DNA of 64,000 nt from assembly GCA_963764585.1 (NCBI GenBank), contig CAVXTB010000002.1, positions 451,155 to 515,154 of the forward strand, in the 5' to 3' direction. This DNA is from JAOPZW01 sp963764585. GTDB lineage: Bacteria; Actinomycetota; Thermoleophilia; Solirubrobacterales; Solirubrobacteraceae. How positions within the stretch are numbered: position 1 is the first letter of the stretch; each line of letters begins with the position of its first letter. The notes below the pieces were generated by a model. The model ran no database searches and had not been told where the DNA came from. It worked only from the letters and a program-made list of their open reading frames with translations. Positions 8,880-19,123 of the stretch are shown piece after piece. The position numbers and the translations under genes were made by a program.

Positions 8880-11810
8880 TCACGCGTCCAGGCGCGGCAG
8901 GAGCGCGAGCAGGACGGCGTCGCGGTACGGCGCGGTGTCGTCGCCTGCGAAGGCTCCGCCGACCACGGTCGCGAGCGCGCCGGGCATCGGGTCGCCCTGC
9001 GGGATCGGCAGCGGCGGCGTCTTCGCGCGCGCCGCGAACTCTTCGGCGGGCAGCGCGAACAGCAGCTCCTGCCAGAACAGCATCGCCATCAGCTTGCGCC
9101 AGTGCAGGCCCGGCGCCATCGCCTTGATGAACCGGTACGTGTTGCGCAGGCGCCGCAGCTGGCGGGGATTCGTGACACCCGCGGCGGCCGCGAAGTCGCG
9201 GAAGGCCGAGCGCTCGTCCGGCGTCTCGCGCATGACCTCGCGCGCGAGCAGGGTCTCGAGGGCGCCGGCGGGGGCGGCGGCGTAGCTTCCGGCCGCGGTC
9301 TGGGTGCCGGCGTACGCGGCGCCGGCGGCCGGCGGCGGCGCCGCCGTGCTGGCCGTGGAGACGCCCGCCGCTGGCACCGGCGCGCTGGGCGGCGGCGCTG
9401 AGGTCGAGGCCTCTTCGGGGAAGAGCCCTCGCGCGATGAAGTCCTCGACCGACCGGGGCTGCTCGAGGCGAACGGGGAGCTGCACGATCTTGGCCAGGAA
9501 GTCGCGCGCGATCACGTCGGCCGAGCGCTCCACCGTTGTCAGCTCCTTGTACTCGTGCGCCACTGCCCGCAGACAGATCCGCTCGTCGAGCGCGAGGATG
9601 ACGATCACGCCGTCGAGGTCCATGACGAGCCGCACGGCGTCGAGCGTGGCCGTGATGGCGTCCGTCGAGCAGCGGTCGAGGTCGTCGACGACGACCACGA
9701 GGCGCTCGACGCCGTCGCTGCGGCGGAGCTCCCAGAGGTGCTCGATCTGCTGGCGCATGGTGGGCAGCGGGCCGAGCTGAGTGGCGTAGTTGGGCAGGCG
9801 GAGATCGGTGAGGAGCTGCGCGGCGACAGGGTGGCGGTAGAGCTTGACGATGACCGTCGCGCCTATCGAAAGCGCGGAGGCCAGGCCGGTGCCCACGAGC
9901 AGCCTTGCGACGCTGCTGCCGAGCACGTCGGCGACCGCCCCGACGATCGTCGCGGCGACGCTCACCGCCAGCAGGACGAGCGCCCAGACGACCTTGGTCC
10001 TATCGCGCCGCCACGCGAACCGCCAGCCCAGGGCGAGCTTCTGCAGGCGACCCTCCGGCTGCAGCCCCCGCACGCTCTCTTGCACGATCCCGGCGGCAAG
10101 GTTGTCGGTCTTCTCGTACCGCCACGCGTTGAACCACGCGATGGCGAAGCGATGCTCGACTTCGTCGGAGCGCAGGCGCTTCTCGAGCTGGCGCAGGACC
10201 GACGACTTGCCCTCGCCCCAGCCACCGAACAGGCCGAACGTGAACGGCGTGCCCTGGTCCTTGTCGTCGAGCATCGCCACGAGGACGCTCACCAGCCGCT
10301 CGCGACCGAGCTGGTCGTCCGTCGCTTCGGCGTCGGCCTGGGCGGGCGGGCGGCCGCGCGGCGGCTCGGGCTCTGCGGCCTCCGGTCCGGCCTTCACGCC
10401 GGGCTTCGCGGTCGTTGCCGCGCGCTGGGAGGGAGGCTCGTGCAGGACCTCGGCCCACGCGTCGGCCCGCGCACCGTCGTCCGCCGTGGCGAAGGCCTCC
10501 AGGATGTCCTCGCGGATCGGCCGCACGAACGCCCATGGCGGGCCGCTGAGCGACGGGTCGCAGAGGCGATCGTTGAGGACGTCCGCGCCCGCGTCGGGAT
10601 TGGCCAACGCCAGGGCGGCCGCGAGCTCGATGCGCTCGATGTCCTCGCTGGCCTGCTCGTAGGCGACCTCGAGGCGCGGCACGGCCTCGAAACCGATCAG
10701 CCACGCCAGTCCGACGGCCGCGGCCTGACGCACGAAGGAGTGGGTGTCGGCCAGCGCCTCGGAGAGGGTCGGCGCGTCCGAGGACTTGCCGTGGCGCCCC
10801 AGGGCGCGCAGAGCCGCGGCACGGGCCAGGTCATTGCCCGCCTCGCCGGCGCGGGCGAGCACCTCATGTGCAAGCGCCGCCGGATCCTCGCCCTGGCGCG
10901 CGAGCGTGGCGACGGCCTCGTCGACCGCCGCGAGAAAGCTGCTGACGCCAGCATGGTCGAGGCCCTCGGTGGCGGTGGCGGCGCGGGCAACGGCATCGAG
11001 GGCGCCATCCGCACCGTTCTCGGCCAGCGCCTGGAGCGCCACCGTGCGCACCTCGACCGGCCGGTCGGCAGCTCCGGCCAGGTCGCGAAGAACCGGGACG
11101 GCGCGCTCCGCACGCGAGATGCCGAGCCAGAGAACGCACCGCGCCGTCCACCACGCCGGCATGTCCGTCAGCTCGTTGAACGACTCGATGACCGGGTCCA
11201 GCCAGCCCAGCGTGCGGCGATGGACGACCCACGACGGATGCAGCGGGAAGCGCGAGTCGACGCCGGAGGATGCGATTCGCACCATCTGCTCGAGCACGCG
11301 GCGCGCCGCGCGCGGCTCGCGCTGCGCCCACAGCGTCCGCTCCAGCGCGACGAGGACCTGCTCGGTCACCTCGCGGTCGAAGTCGCGCTTCTCCGCCTCG
11401 TCGCCGAGCTCGGCCGCGTTCTCGACGTCGCCGTACTCGCCGACCGCCCGGATCAGCTCCCACGACGGCTTGCCGCTGCGCCGCGCGAGCAGACGATCGC
11501 GCAGGACGTGACCGTGCCCGGGCTCCACGAAGCGGAAGGCCAGGGCGCCACCGCGGGAGCCGGGCTCGGCGTCCACCAGCTCGAGCAACCGCTCGAGGGC
11601 CGGTCCTCCGAACCCGGCGACGATCCTGGCGGCCCGTGGCACGCTCTCCCAGCGATCCGTGCCGAGAAGCGGGATCAGCCATTGCAGGGCATCGATGTCG
11701 TGCTCGCGCACCTCGGCCTCCGCGGCGCGCCCGATGACCGGGTCGGGGCCGGTCAGCCGCTCGGCGAGGTCGGGCGTCAGCCCTGCGGCGGGCGGCGCAG
11801 TCGTGCTCAC
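8880..11810 (-). CDS. HEAT-repeat / KAP-family P-loop NTPase, membrane-associated
   Basis: About 976 residues. The first ~480 are alpha-helical HEAT-like repeats (for example PVLRDLAGAADRPVEVRTVA, ALRALGRHGKSSDAPTL). The KAP NTPase follows: Walker A GGWGEGKSSV (Lys ~535), the FNAWRYEKTDNLA block, and Walker B VVVVDDLDRCSTDAITATLD. Two membrane helices lie between Walker A and B (VWALVLLAVSVAATIVGAV and SVARLLVGTGLASALSIGAT), as is typical of KAP proteins. A low-complexity Ala/Pro/Ser linker precedes the C-terminal helical part. KAP NTPases are known from animal scaffold proteins and from bacterial conflict systems; the role here is unknown. I prefer the GTG at 11810; an upstream ATG at 11876 would leave only 16 bp to galT and cover its promoter. 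Confidence 0.75.
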   Translation of the reverse strand: MSTTAPPAAGLTPDLAERLTGPDPVIGRAAEAEVREHDIDALQWLIPLLGTDRWESVPRAARIVAGFGGPALERLLELVDAEPGSRGGALAFRFVEPGHGHVLRDRLLARRSGKPSWELIRAVGEYGDVENAAELGDEAEKRDFDREVTEQVLVALERTLWAQREPRAARRVLEQMVRIASSGVDSRFPLHPSWVVHRRTLGWLDPVIESFNELTDMPAWWTARCVLWLGISRAERAVPVLRDLAGAADRPVEVRTVALQALAENGADGALDAVARAATATEGLDHAGVSSFLAAVDEAVATLARQGEDPAALAHEVLARAGEAGNDLARAAALRALGRHGKSSDAPTLSEALADTHSFVRQAAAVGLAWLIGFEAVPRLEVAYEQASEDIERIELAAALALANPDAGADVLNDRLCDPSLSGPPWAFVRPIREDILEAFATADDGARADAWAEVLHEPPSQRAATTAKPGVKAGPEAAEPEPPRGRPPAQADAEATDDQLGRERLVSVLVAMLDDKDQGTPFTFGLFGGWGEGKSSVLRQLEKRLRSDEVEHRFAIAWFNAWRYEKTDNLAAGIVQESVRGLQPEGRLQKLALGWRFAWRRDRTKVVWALVLLAVSVAATIVGAVADVLGSSVARLLVGTGLASALSIGATVIVKLYRHPVAAQLLTDLRLPNYATQLGPLPTMRQQIEHLWELRRSDGVERLVVVVDDLDRCSTDAITATLDAVRLVMDLDGVIVILALDERICLRAVAHEYKELTTVERSADVIARDFLAKIVQLPVRLEQPRSVEDFIARGLFPEEASTSAPPPSAPVPAAGVSTASTAAPPPAAGAAYAGTQTAAGSYAAAPAGALETLLAREVMRETPDERSAFRDFAAAAGVTNPRQLRRLRNTYRFIKAMAPGLHWRKLMAMLFWQELLFALPAEEFAARAKTPPLPIPQGDPMPGALATVVGGAFAGDDTAPYRDAVLLALLPRLDA

Positions 11811-11877
11811 CGACCGAGTCTCGCTCCCCCGCGCCACCACAAGCAACCGCGCGGCCGCATTTGCACGGCTCTGCATC

Positions 11878-11883
11878 TACCCT
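11878..11883 (+). promoter_or_regulatory. -10 element TACCCT of galT
   Basis: TACCCT ends 9 nt before the galT ATG at 11893, predicting a leaderless or near-leaderless mRNA. TTGCAC at 11861-11866 looks like a -35, but an 11-bp spacer is too short. Confidence 0.5.
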
Positions 11884-11892
11884 GCGCGGGGC

Positions 11893-12879
11893 ATGCCCGA
11901 AGTCCGCATCGACCCGCTCTCCGGCCTGCGCACGATCGTGGCCTCCGACCGCGCCGCGCGGCCCGGCGGCGGCCTGTCTGCGACGCCGGCCGCCCCGATC
12001 GACCCCGAGACCGACCCGTTCCTCGAGGGCCACGAGGACCGCACGCCGCCGGAGACCTACGCGCTGCGCGCGAACGGCAGCCGGCCCGACACGCCCGGCT
12101 GGGTCGTGCGCGTCGTGCCCAACCTGTACCCGGCGCTCGACCCCGAGAGCGCCGAGCCCGAGCCGTTCGCCAAGCCCGAGCTGTTCGCCGCGGTGCCGGC
12201 GCGCGGCGCGCACGAGGTCGTCATCAACGCGCCGCAACCGGTCAGCTCGCTGGCCGACCTCGAGGTCGACCAGGTCGGCGCCGCGCTCGACGTCTGGCGC
12301 CAGCGGATGCGCGCCCACACCGACGCCGGCGCCGCGTACGTCCACGTCATCGTCAACGAGCGCCGCGAGGCCGGCGCCTCGCTGCCGCACACCCACGCCC
12401 AGATCTATGCGCTGGACTTCGTCCCCGCAGTCGTAGCGCGCGAGCGCGAGCGCTTCGGCGCCTACGCGCAGCGCACGATGGGCGCAAACCTCCTGCAGGA
12501 CCTCGTCCAGGAGGAGGTCAAGCTCGGCGAGCGCATCATCGCGATCGACGACGAGGCCGTGCTCATGGCGCCCTATGGCGGGCGCCTGCCGTTCCAGCTC
12601 ATGCTCGCCCCGCGCGTGCCCCGCGCCCGCTTCGACGACGAGGGGCCGACCGGCGCCGCCCTGCTGCACGAAGCCCTGACCCGCCTCGGGCGCAAGCTGG
12701 GCAACGTCCCGCCGCTGAACCTCTGGGTACGCACCGCGCCGCTCGGCGCCGACTACTTCTGCTGGCGCATCGACATCGTCCCGCGCCTGACGCACATGGC
12801 CGGGCTCGAGCTCGGCACCGGCGTGCACCTCAACATCGTGGCGCCCGAGCAGGCGGCCGCCGAGCTGCGCGAGGTCTGA
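11893..12879 (+). CDS. galT: Galactose-1-phosphate uridylyltransferase
   Basis: 328 residues of the HIT-superfamily GalT fold. It starts MPEVRIDPLSGLRTIVASDR; VVRVVPNLYPAL and GAHEVVINAPQ are typical. The active-site motif is LPHTHAQIYAL, where HxHxQ carries the uridylylated His. A late FQLMLAPRVPRARF and a C-terminal WRIDIVPRLTHMAG complete the family. It transfers UMP between UDP-glucose and galactose-1-P in the Leloir pathway; no galK or galE is nearby. dtd follows after 4 bp. Confidence 0.92.
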   Translation: MPEVRIDPLSGLRTIVASDRAARPGGGLSATPAAPIDPETDPFLEGHEDRTPPETYALRANGSRPDTPGWVVRVVPNLYPALDPESAEPEPFAKPELFAAVPARGAHEVVINAPQPVSSLADLEVDQVGAALDVWRQRMRAHTDAGAAYVHVIVNERREAGASLPHTHAQIYALDFVPAVVARERERFGAYAQRTMGANLLQDLVQEEVKLGERIIAIDDEAVLMAPYGGRLPFQLMLAPRVPRARFDDEGPTGAALLHEALTRLGRKLGNVPPLNLWVRTAPLGADYFCWRIDIVPRLTHMAGLELGTGVHLNIVAPEQAAAELREV

Positions 12880-12883
12880 CGCG

Positions 12884-13303
12884 ATGCGCGCGCTCGTGCA
12901 GCGCGTCACCCGCGCCGCCGTGCGGGTCGACGGCGAGGTCGTCGGCGCGATCGGCCCCGGGATGCTCGTGCTGCTCGGCGTGACCCACGACGACGACGAG
13001 GCGGTGTGCGACCGGATCGCCGAGAAGGTCAGGGCGCTGCGGATCTTCGCCGACGCGGACGGGCGCATGAACGAGCCGCTGGGCGAGCGCGAGGTGCTCG
13101 TCGTCAGCCAGTTCACGCTCTACGGCGACGCGCGCAAGGGCAACCGGCCCTCGTACGTGGCCGCGGCCCGGCCCGAGCAGGCCGAGCCGCTGTACGAGCG
13201 CTTCGCCGATCGCCTCGGCGCGGCGCGCGGCGTCTTCGGCGCGATGATGGACGTCGAGCTCGTCAACGACGGCCCGGTGACGCTCCTCGTCGAGCTTTCG
13301 TAG
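12884..13303 (+). CDS. dtd: D-aminoacyl-tRNA deacylase
   Basis: 139 residues, the normal length. It begins MRALVQRVTRAAVRVDGEVV and has the cross-subunit catalytic motifs SQFTLYGD (DTD: SQFTLxx) and NDGPVTLLVE (GPVT). It hydrolyses D-amino acids wrongly attached to tRNA. Its TAG stop codon is also the first half of the TAGCCT -10 hexamer of the next gene. Confidence 0.95.
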   Translation: MRALVQRVTRAAVRVDGEVVGAIGPGMLVLLGVTHDDDEAVCDRIAEKVRALRIFADADGRMNEPLGEREVLVVSQFTLYGDARKGNRPSYVAAARPEQAEPLYERFADRLGAARGVFGAMMDVELVNDGPVTLLVELS

Positions 13304-13306
13304 CCT
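13301..13306 (+). promoter_or_regulatory. -10 element TAGCCT overlapping the dtd stop codon
   Basis: TAGCCT lies 10 nt before the ATG at 13317. Its TAG is the dtd stop codon. Confidence 0.4.
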
Positions 13307-13316
13307 TCCGCCCCGT

Positions 13317-13943
13317 ATGCCACCCGAAGATCGCTTCGTACCGCGCTTCGCCGCCGAGCCGCCGCAGGACCTGCTGCCCTACGGCCGCTGGGCGCAGACG
13401 CTGACCGAGGAGTTCCTCGCCGCGTGCCTGCGCATCGACTCGGAGGGCGAGGACCTCGGCGAGCCGGGCGAGGTGACCTGGTACCCGGACCGCACGTGGC
13501 ACGGGCGCACCTTCGTGCCGGCGACGGCGCTCACCGACAAGGGCTACGAGCTCTACGGCTACGTCAGCTACGCGCCGGGCGGCGACGGCGAGGAGCCGGC
13601 CGACTTCCACGCGGTGGCCGACTTCACGGCCGAGACGGCCGAGGCCAACCCCGACTGGCAGATCGACCTGTGCGACGAGGTCGTCGGCAGCTGGCGCGGC
13701 GAGCAGGGCAAGGCCGCCGCCATGACGCTCGTCTGGGGCCGCCCGCTCGTCGACGGCGGCGCGGTGGCCACCGGCGAGCTGGCCGACCTCGCCGTCGACC
13801 AGTGCGTGCTCGTCGAGGGCCGCTTCACGCTGCTGGCCCCCGACGACTACCGCGGCGACACGCTCGACATCAAGCTCTTCGACCGCCGCGGCGAGCAGCT
13901 CGCGATCGAGTCGCTGTACGCGGAGGACGACGAGGAGGACTAG
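13317..13943 (+). CDS. Conserved-looking hypothetical protein, soluble and acidic
   Basis: 208 residues, no signal peptide or membrane helix. Very acidic, with many aromatic residues (WYPDRTWHGRTF, YELYGYVSYAPGG, FHAVADFTAETAEANPDW) and an acidic end (LYAEDDEED). I do not recognise the family. Codon use matches the neighbours. It has its own -10 element, and it overlaps the convergent oppF end by 4 bp. Confidence 0.7.
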   Translation: MPPEDRFVPRFAAEPPQDLLPYGRWAQTLTEEFLAACLRIDSEGEDLGEPGEVTWYPDRTWHGRTFVPATALTDKGYELYGYVSYAPGGDGEEPADFHAVADFTAETAEANPDWQIDLCDEVVGSWRGEQGKAAAMTLVWGRPLVDGGAVATGELADLAVDQCVLVEGRFTLLAPDDYRGDTLDIKLFDRRGEQLAIESLYAEDDEED

Positions 13944-14973
13944 GCGGCGGCCGTCGGGACCCGCTTGGCGATCTCGTCGTCGGTCAGCGGGAAGTGGCAG
14001 GCGGCGACGTTGCCGCCCTGCTTGACCTCGAGCTCGGGCTCGACGACGTTGCAGGTGCCGTCCTGCGCCTTCGGGCAGCGGGTGTGGAAGCGGCAGGCCG
14101 GCGGCGGGTTGGTCGGCGAGGGCACGTCGCCGCCGAGGACCTGGCGCTGCTTCTCGCGCGCCAGGCGCGGATCGGGGACCGGCACGGCCGACAGCAGCGC
14201 GCCCGTGTAGGGGTGGCGCGGGTGGTCGAAGAGCTGGTCGGCATCGGCCAGCTCGACGATCTTGCCCAGGTACATCACCGCGACGCGGTCGCAGACGTGG
14301 CGGACGACCGACAGGTCGTGCGCGATGAAGACGATCGTGAGGCCCAGCTCGCGCTGCAGCTCGGCGAGCAGGTTGATGATCTGCGCCTGGATCGAGACGT
14401 CCAGCGCGGAGACCGGCTCGTCGGCCACGACGAGCTTGGGCTTCAGGGCGATCGCGCGCGCGACGCCGATGCGCTGGCGCTGGCCGCCGGAGAACTCGTG
14501 CGGGAAGCGGTTGTAGTGCTCGGGGTTGAGGCCGACGGTGTCCATCAGCTCCTGCACGCGCTTCTTGCGCTTGCCCTCGTCCTTCTCGAGGCGGTGGATG
14601 ATGAACGGCTCGCCGATGATCGAGCCGACCGTCTTGCGCGGGTTCAGCGACGAGTACGGGTCCTGGAAGATCATCTGCATGTCGCGCCGCAGCGGCTTGA
14701 GCTCGGCGCGCGACGAATGCGAGATGTCGTTGCCCTTGTAGATGATCTCGCCGTCGGTGGGCTCGAGCAGCCGCGTGATGAGGCGCGCCGTCGTCGACTT
14801 GCCGCAGCCCGACTCGCCCACGAGCCCGAGCGTCTCGCCCTCGATGACGTCGAAGGAGATGCCGTCGACGGCCCGCACGGCGCCGACCTGCTTCTGCAGG
14901 ACGATGCCCTTCTTCAGGGGGAAGTGCTTGTAGAGGTCGCGGACCTCGATGAGCTTGTTGCCGTTCGCGCTCA

Positions 14974-14974
<1 letters not shown>
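13940..14974 (-). CDS. oppF: Peptide ABC importer, ATPase subunit OppF/DppF type
   Basis: 344 residues. Walker A GESGCGKSTTARLI, Q-loop MQMIFQDPYSSLNPRKT, signature FSGGQRQRIGVARAIAL, Walker B KLVVADEPVSALD and H-loop IAHDLSVVRHV are all intact. The C-terminal oligopeptide/dipeptide domain has CRFHTRCPKAQDGTC. It energises peptide import together with OppD. The ATG shares one base with the OppD stop (TGATG). Last gene of the importer operon. Confidence 0.92.
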
Positions 14975-16170
<1,196 letters not shown>

Positions 16171-16171
16171 G

Positions 16172-17140
16172 CTAGAACCTCACGCGTGGGTCGAGGAAGG
16201 CGTAGACGATGTCCACGATCAGGTTGAGCGAGATGATGAAGAAGGCGCCCATGAGCACCGTGCCCTGCACGGTCGGCAGGTCGCTCTTCTGGATGGCGTC
16301 GAAGGCCAGGCGCCCGACGCCGGGGATGTTGAAGACGGTCTCGGTGAGGATCGCGCCGCCGAGCAGGATCCCGAGGTCGAGCCCGAGAATCGTGACGATC
16401 GGCGTGATGGCGGAGCGCACGCCGTGCTTGAAGACGACCCTGCGCTCCTTGAGCCCCTTCGAGCGCGCCGTGCGGATGTAGTCCTCGGACATCACCTCGA
16501 GCAGGTTGCCGCGCAGGAAGCGCGCGTAGACGGCGGCGAACGAGGCCGCCAGCACGAACCACGGCATGATCAGCGCGGGGATGACCTCGCCGGGGTTGGT
16601 GAAGATGTTGCCGGTCTGCGGGTATGCGCCCTGGCCCTCGAAGAGCGGGAACTTGCCGAGGTCCTTCGAGAACAGATACAGCGAAACCAGGCCGAGCCAA
16701 TAGACCGGCGCCGAGATCGCGACCAGCGCGCCGCCCATCGCGGCGCGGTCCATCCACGTCCCGCGCTTGATCGCGGAGATGATCCCGATCGGGATGCCGA
16801 TCAGCAGCCAGACGACCGCCGCGCCGACCGCCAGCGCACCGGTCGCCGGCAGGCGGTCGAAGATCTGCGTCTTGACCGACAGGTTCTGCTGGTAGCTGTA
16901 GCCGAAGTCGAAGTGGAAGACCAGGCGCTCGAGGTACTTCAGGTACTGGATGTACCAGGGCCTGTCGAGACCGAGCGTGTGGCGGATCGACGCCAGTAGC
17001 TCTGGCGTCGGCTGACGCCCTGCTCGCAGCGCCGCCGGATCGGCCGCCGGCAGCGTGTAGAAGATCACGAAGGTCAGGAAGCTGATCACGAGGAGCAGCA
17101 CGACCATCCAGAGCAGCCGGCGGATGATGAAGGGGATCAT
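16172..17140 (-). CDS. oppB: Peptide ABC importer, permease OppB/DppB type
   Basis: 322 residues. The N-terminal helix MIPFIIRRLLWMVVLLLVIS and about five further helices form the BPD-transport fold. The EAA loop that contacts the ATPase is EDYIRTARSKGLKERRVVFK. The conserved ending VDIVYAFLDPRVRF is present. Forms the channel with OppC. Separated from oppA by a strong stem-loop. Confidence 0.93.
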   Translation of the reverse strand: MIPFIIRRLLWMVVLLLVISFLTFVIFYTLPAADPAALRAGRQPTPELLASIRHTLGLDRPWYIQYLKYLERLVFHFDFGYSYQQNLSVKTQIFDRLPATGALAVGAAVVWLLIGIPIGIISAIKRGTWMDRAAMGGALVAISAPVYWLGLVSLYLFSKDLGKFPLFEGQGAYPQTGNIFTNPGEVIPALIMPWFVLAASFAAVYARFLRGNLLEVMSEDYIRTARSKGLKERRVVFKHGVRSAITPIVTILGLDLGILLGGAILTETVFNIPGVGRLAFDAIQKSDLPTVQGTVLMGAFFIISLNLIVDIVYAFLDPRVRF

Positions 17141-17167
17141 GGCCTTGGCGGAGCGGGGGCGTCGGTC

Positions 17168-17219
17168 CTGAGGCGGCGCCCCGCCGGGCGCGATGCCCGG
17201 CGGAGCGCTTGTGCCTCAG
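17168..17219 (-). promoter_or_regulatory. Large stem-loop between oppA and oppB
   Basis: A 14-bp inner stem (arms 17176-17189 and 17195-17208, one G-U position, loop 17190-17194) is enclosed by a second 7-bp stem (17168-17174 with 17213-17219, CTGAGGC/GCCTCAG). There is no T-run, so it is probably not a full intrinsic terminator. A 3' stabiliser or partial attenuator giving more OppA than OppB is likely; such structures are known downstream of binding-protein genes. Confidence 0.6.
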
Positions 17220-17245
17220 TGGTGGTTACGCGACCTGCCGACCTC

Positions 17246-19067
17246 CTACTTGATCGAGGTGTAGGCCAGGTCGTGGGTCGTGTAATAGCCGTTGGCGACC
17301 TGGTTGACGTCCTTCGAGCCGACGAGGGCCGTCTTGTCCCAGATCCACGGGATCGCCGGGGCCTGCTCGGCGATCATGTGGCCGATCTTCGCCCAGGCCT
17401 TGTTGCGCTCGGCGCCGACCGGGACGGTCGACGCGTCCTTCATGGCGTTGTTGATCGCCGGGACGTTGAGCTCAGGCCAGTTGACGTTGCCCTGCTGGAG
17501 GATGTTGTTGCCGTTGAACGTGGCATCCAGCATGGACTGCGGGTCGGCGAAGTCCTTGAACCAGCCGACGTTGGGCCCAAGGGCGACGTTCTGCTTCGGC
17601 ACCGAGAGGAACTTCGTGTACAGCGTGTCCTGAGGCACGATGCGGAAGTTCAGCTTGAAGCCGAGCTGCTCCATCTGACCCTGGAAGACCTCGGCGGTCT
17701 TCTTGCCCGGGTCGGCGTTCGTCGCGATGGTCAGGACCTTGTCGCCGCCGGTCCACTTGCCGTTGGCGTCGATCGGCAGGCTCGGGTCGTCCTTCTTGGC
17801 CGCCAGCATGTACTTCTTGGACACCGCCGCATTACCCTCGGGGTTGGCGAGGTAGTCCAGGTCGGTGTTCTGCTTCAGGCCGCCGGCCTCCTCGAAGCCG
17901 GGGATGCCCGGCGGGATCCAGCCCGTGGCGATGTCGCCGAGGATGGCGCCGCCGCGCGTGAGGCGCAGCGCGTTGCGGTTGGAGGCCGCGATGACCGCCT
18001 TGCGGACGTTGATGTTGTCGAACGGCTTGACCGTCGTGTTCATCGAGATGTAGCGCGTGCCGCCCGACGGGACGAACAGCACCTGGTCCTTCTGGTGCGT
18101 CACGGCCTGCTTGAGGACCTGGGCCGGCGGCGAGCCGGCGTCGCAGCAGAGCGAGTCGGACCCGTTCAGCGCGCGGCGCGAGGCCGTCGCCAGGTCGTCG
18201 TTGCCCTCCTCGATGTTGATCGCGTCGAGGTAGGCCGGCCGGTAGTCGGTCTTGGCGTCCCAGTTGGGGTTGCGCACGATGGCGATCGACTTGCCCGGCA
18301 CGCCGCCCGGTGACCTTGCCGGTCGACGGGTCGTTCTTGACCATGTACGGACCGGTGAACGACTGGTACTGGTCGAACTTCGACGGCGTGCTCTTGTCGA
18401 ACTTGCTCGCGTACTCCTCCGGCACCGGAACGGTGATCGGCATCACGAGCGCCTGCGACACGAGCGGCGCGCTCGGCGTCTTCAGATGGAAGACGATCGT
18501 CGTGTCGTCGGGCGTCTCGATGCCCGAGATCGGCTTGATGTCACCGGTGTTCGCCTTCTCGGGCGTGCCCGCGATCGAGCTGAAGTAGGTGCCCGCGTAG
18601 CCGCTGGGAACCTCCTTGGAGAAGGCGCGCTCGAACGCGTACTTGATGTCCGCGGTCTTGACCTCGCGGTTCACCGGCGGGGCGTACTTGACGCCCTTCT
18701 TGATGTGGACGGTGATCGTCTTGTTGTCCGACGAGATCTCCGGCTCGCCCTCGGCGAGGTCCGGCACCGGCTTGACGGAATCGTCGGGCTTGAACGAGTA
18801 CAGGGTGCGATTGGTCGCATACAGGACCATGTAGCCGAACGTGTAGTACGTCTGGCCCGAGTCCAGGTAGTCGACGTCGCTGGCGGCGAGGTAGGTCAGG
18901 GTGCCGCCCTTCTTGCCCTCCTTGATCTGGGTGCCGCTCGAACCTGCCGTCGAGGCGCCACCACTGGTGCTTGCACCGTTGTTGTCGTTGCCGCCGCATG
19001 CGGCGACGAACAGAGCGAGCGCCGTGATGACGCTCGCGAAGAGGGTCCAGCGAACGGACCTCCTCAT
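17246..19067 (-). CDS. oppA: Peptide ABC importer, substrate-binding lipoprotein, frameshifted
   Basis: The N-terminus MRRSVRWTLFASVITALALF ending in the lipobox VAACGGN (lipid-modified Cys) is a lipoprotein signal. The SBP family 5 body follows (GGTLTYLAASDVDYLDSG, TITVHIKKGVKYAPPVNREV, SYVM-like TGPYMVKNDPSTGKVTG). The match then shifts by one base near 18296-18305 and resumes VPGKSIAIVRNPNWDAKTDY, running to a normal end (GYYTTHDLAYTSIK). One extra base in a GC-rich stretch explains it. A very strong Shine-Dalgarno (AAGGAGGAG, 5 nt before the ATG) suggests high expression. Captures peptides for OppBC. Confidence 0.85.
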
Positions 19068-19082
19068 AGGTACTCCTCCTTG
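19068..19082 (-). promoter_or_regulatory. Strong ribosome binding site of oppA
   Basis: Minus-strand AAGGAGGAG followed by TACCT and then the ATG at 19067. It is the best Shine-Dalgarno in the window, contrasting with the many apparently leaderless genes. Confidence 0.7.
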
Positions 19083-19123
19083 TTGCGGAACGCTGTGCAC
19101 TGCTCTCTCCCTTCGGGCGCCCC

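Noticed and set aside
11861..11866. TTGCAC as -35 box for galT
   Set aside because: The spacer to TACCCT is 11 bp, too short for a normal promoter.
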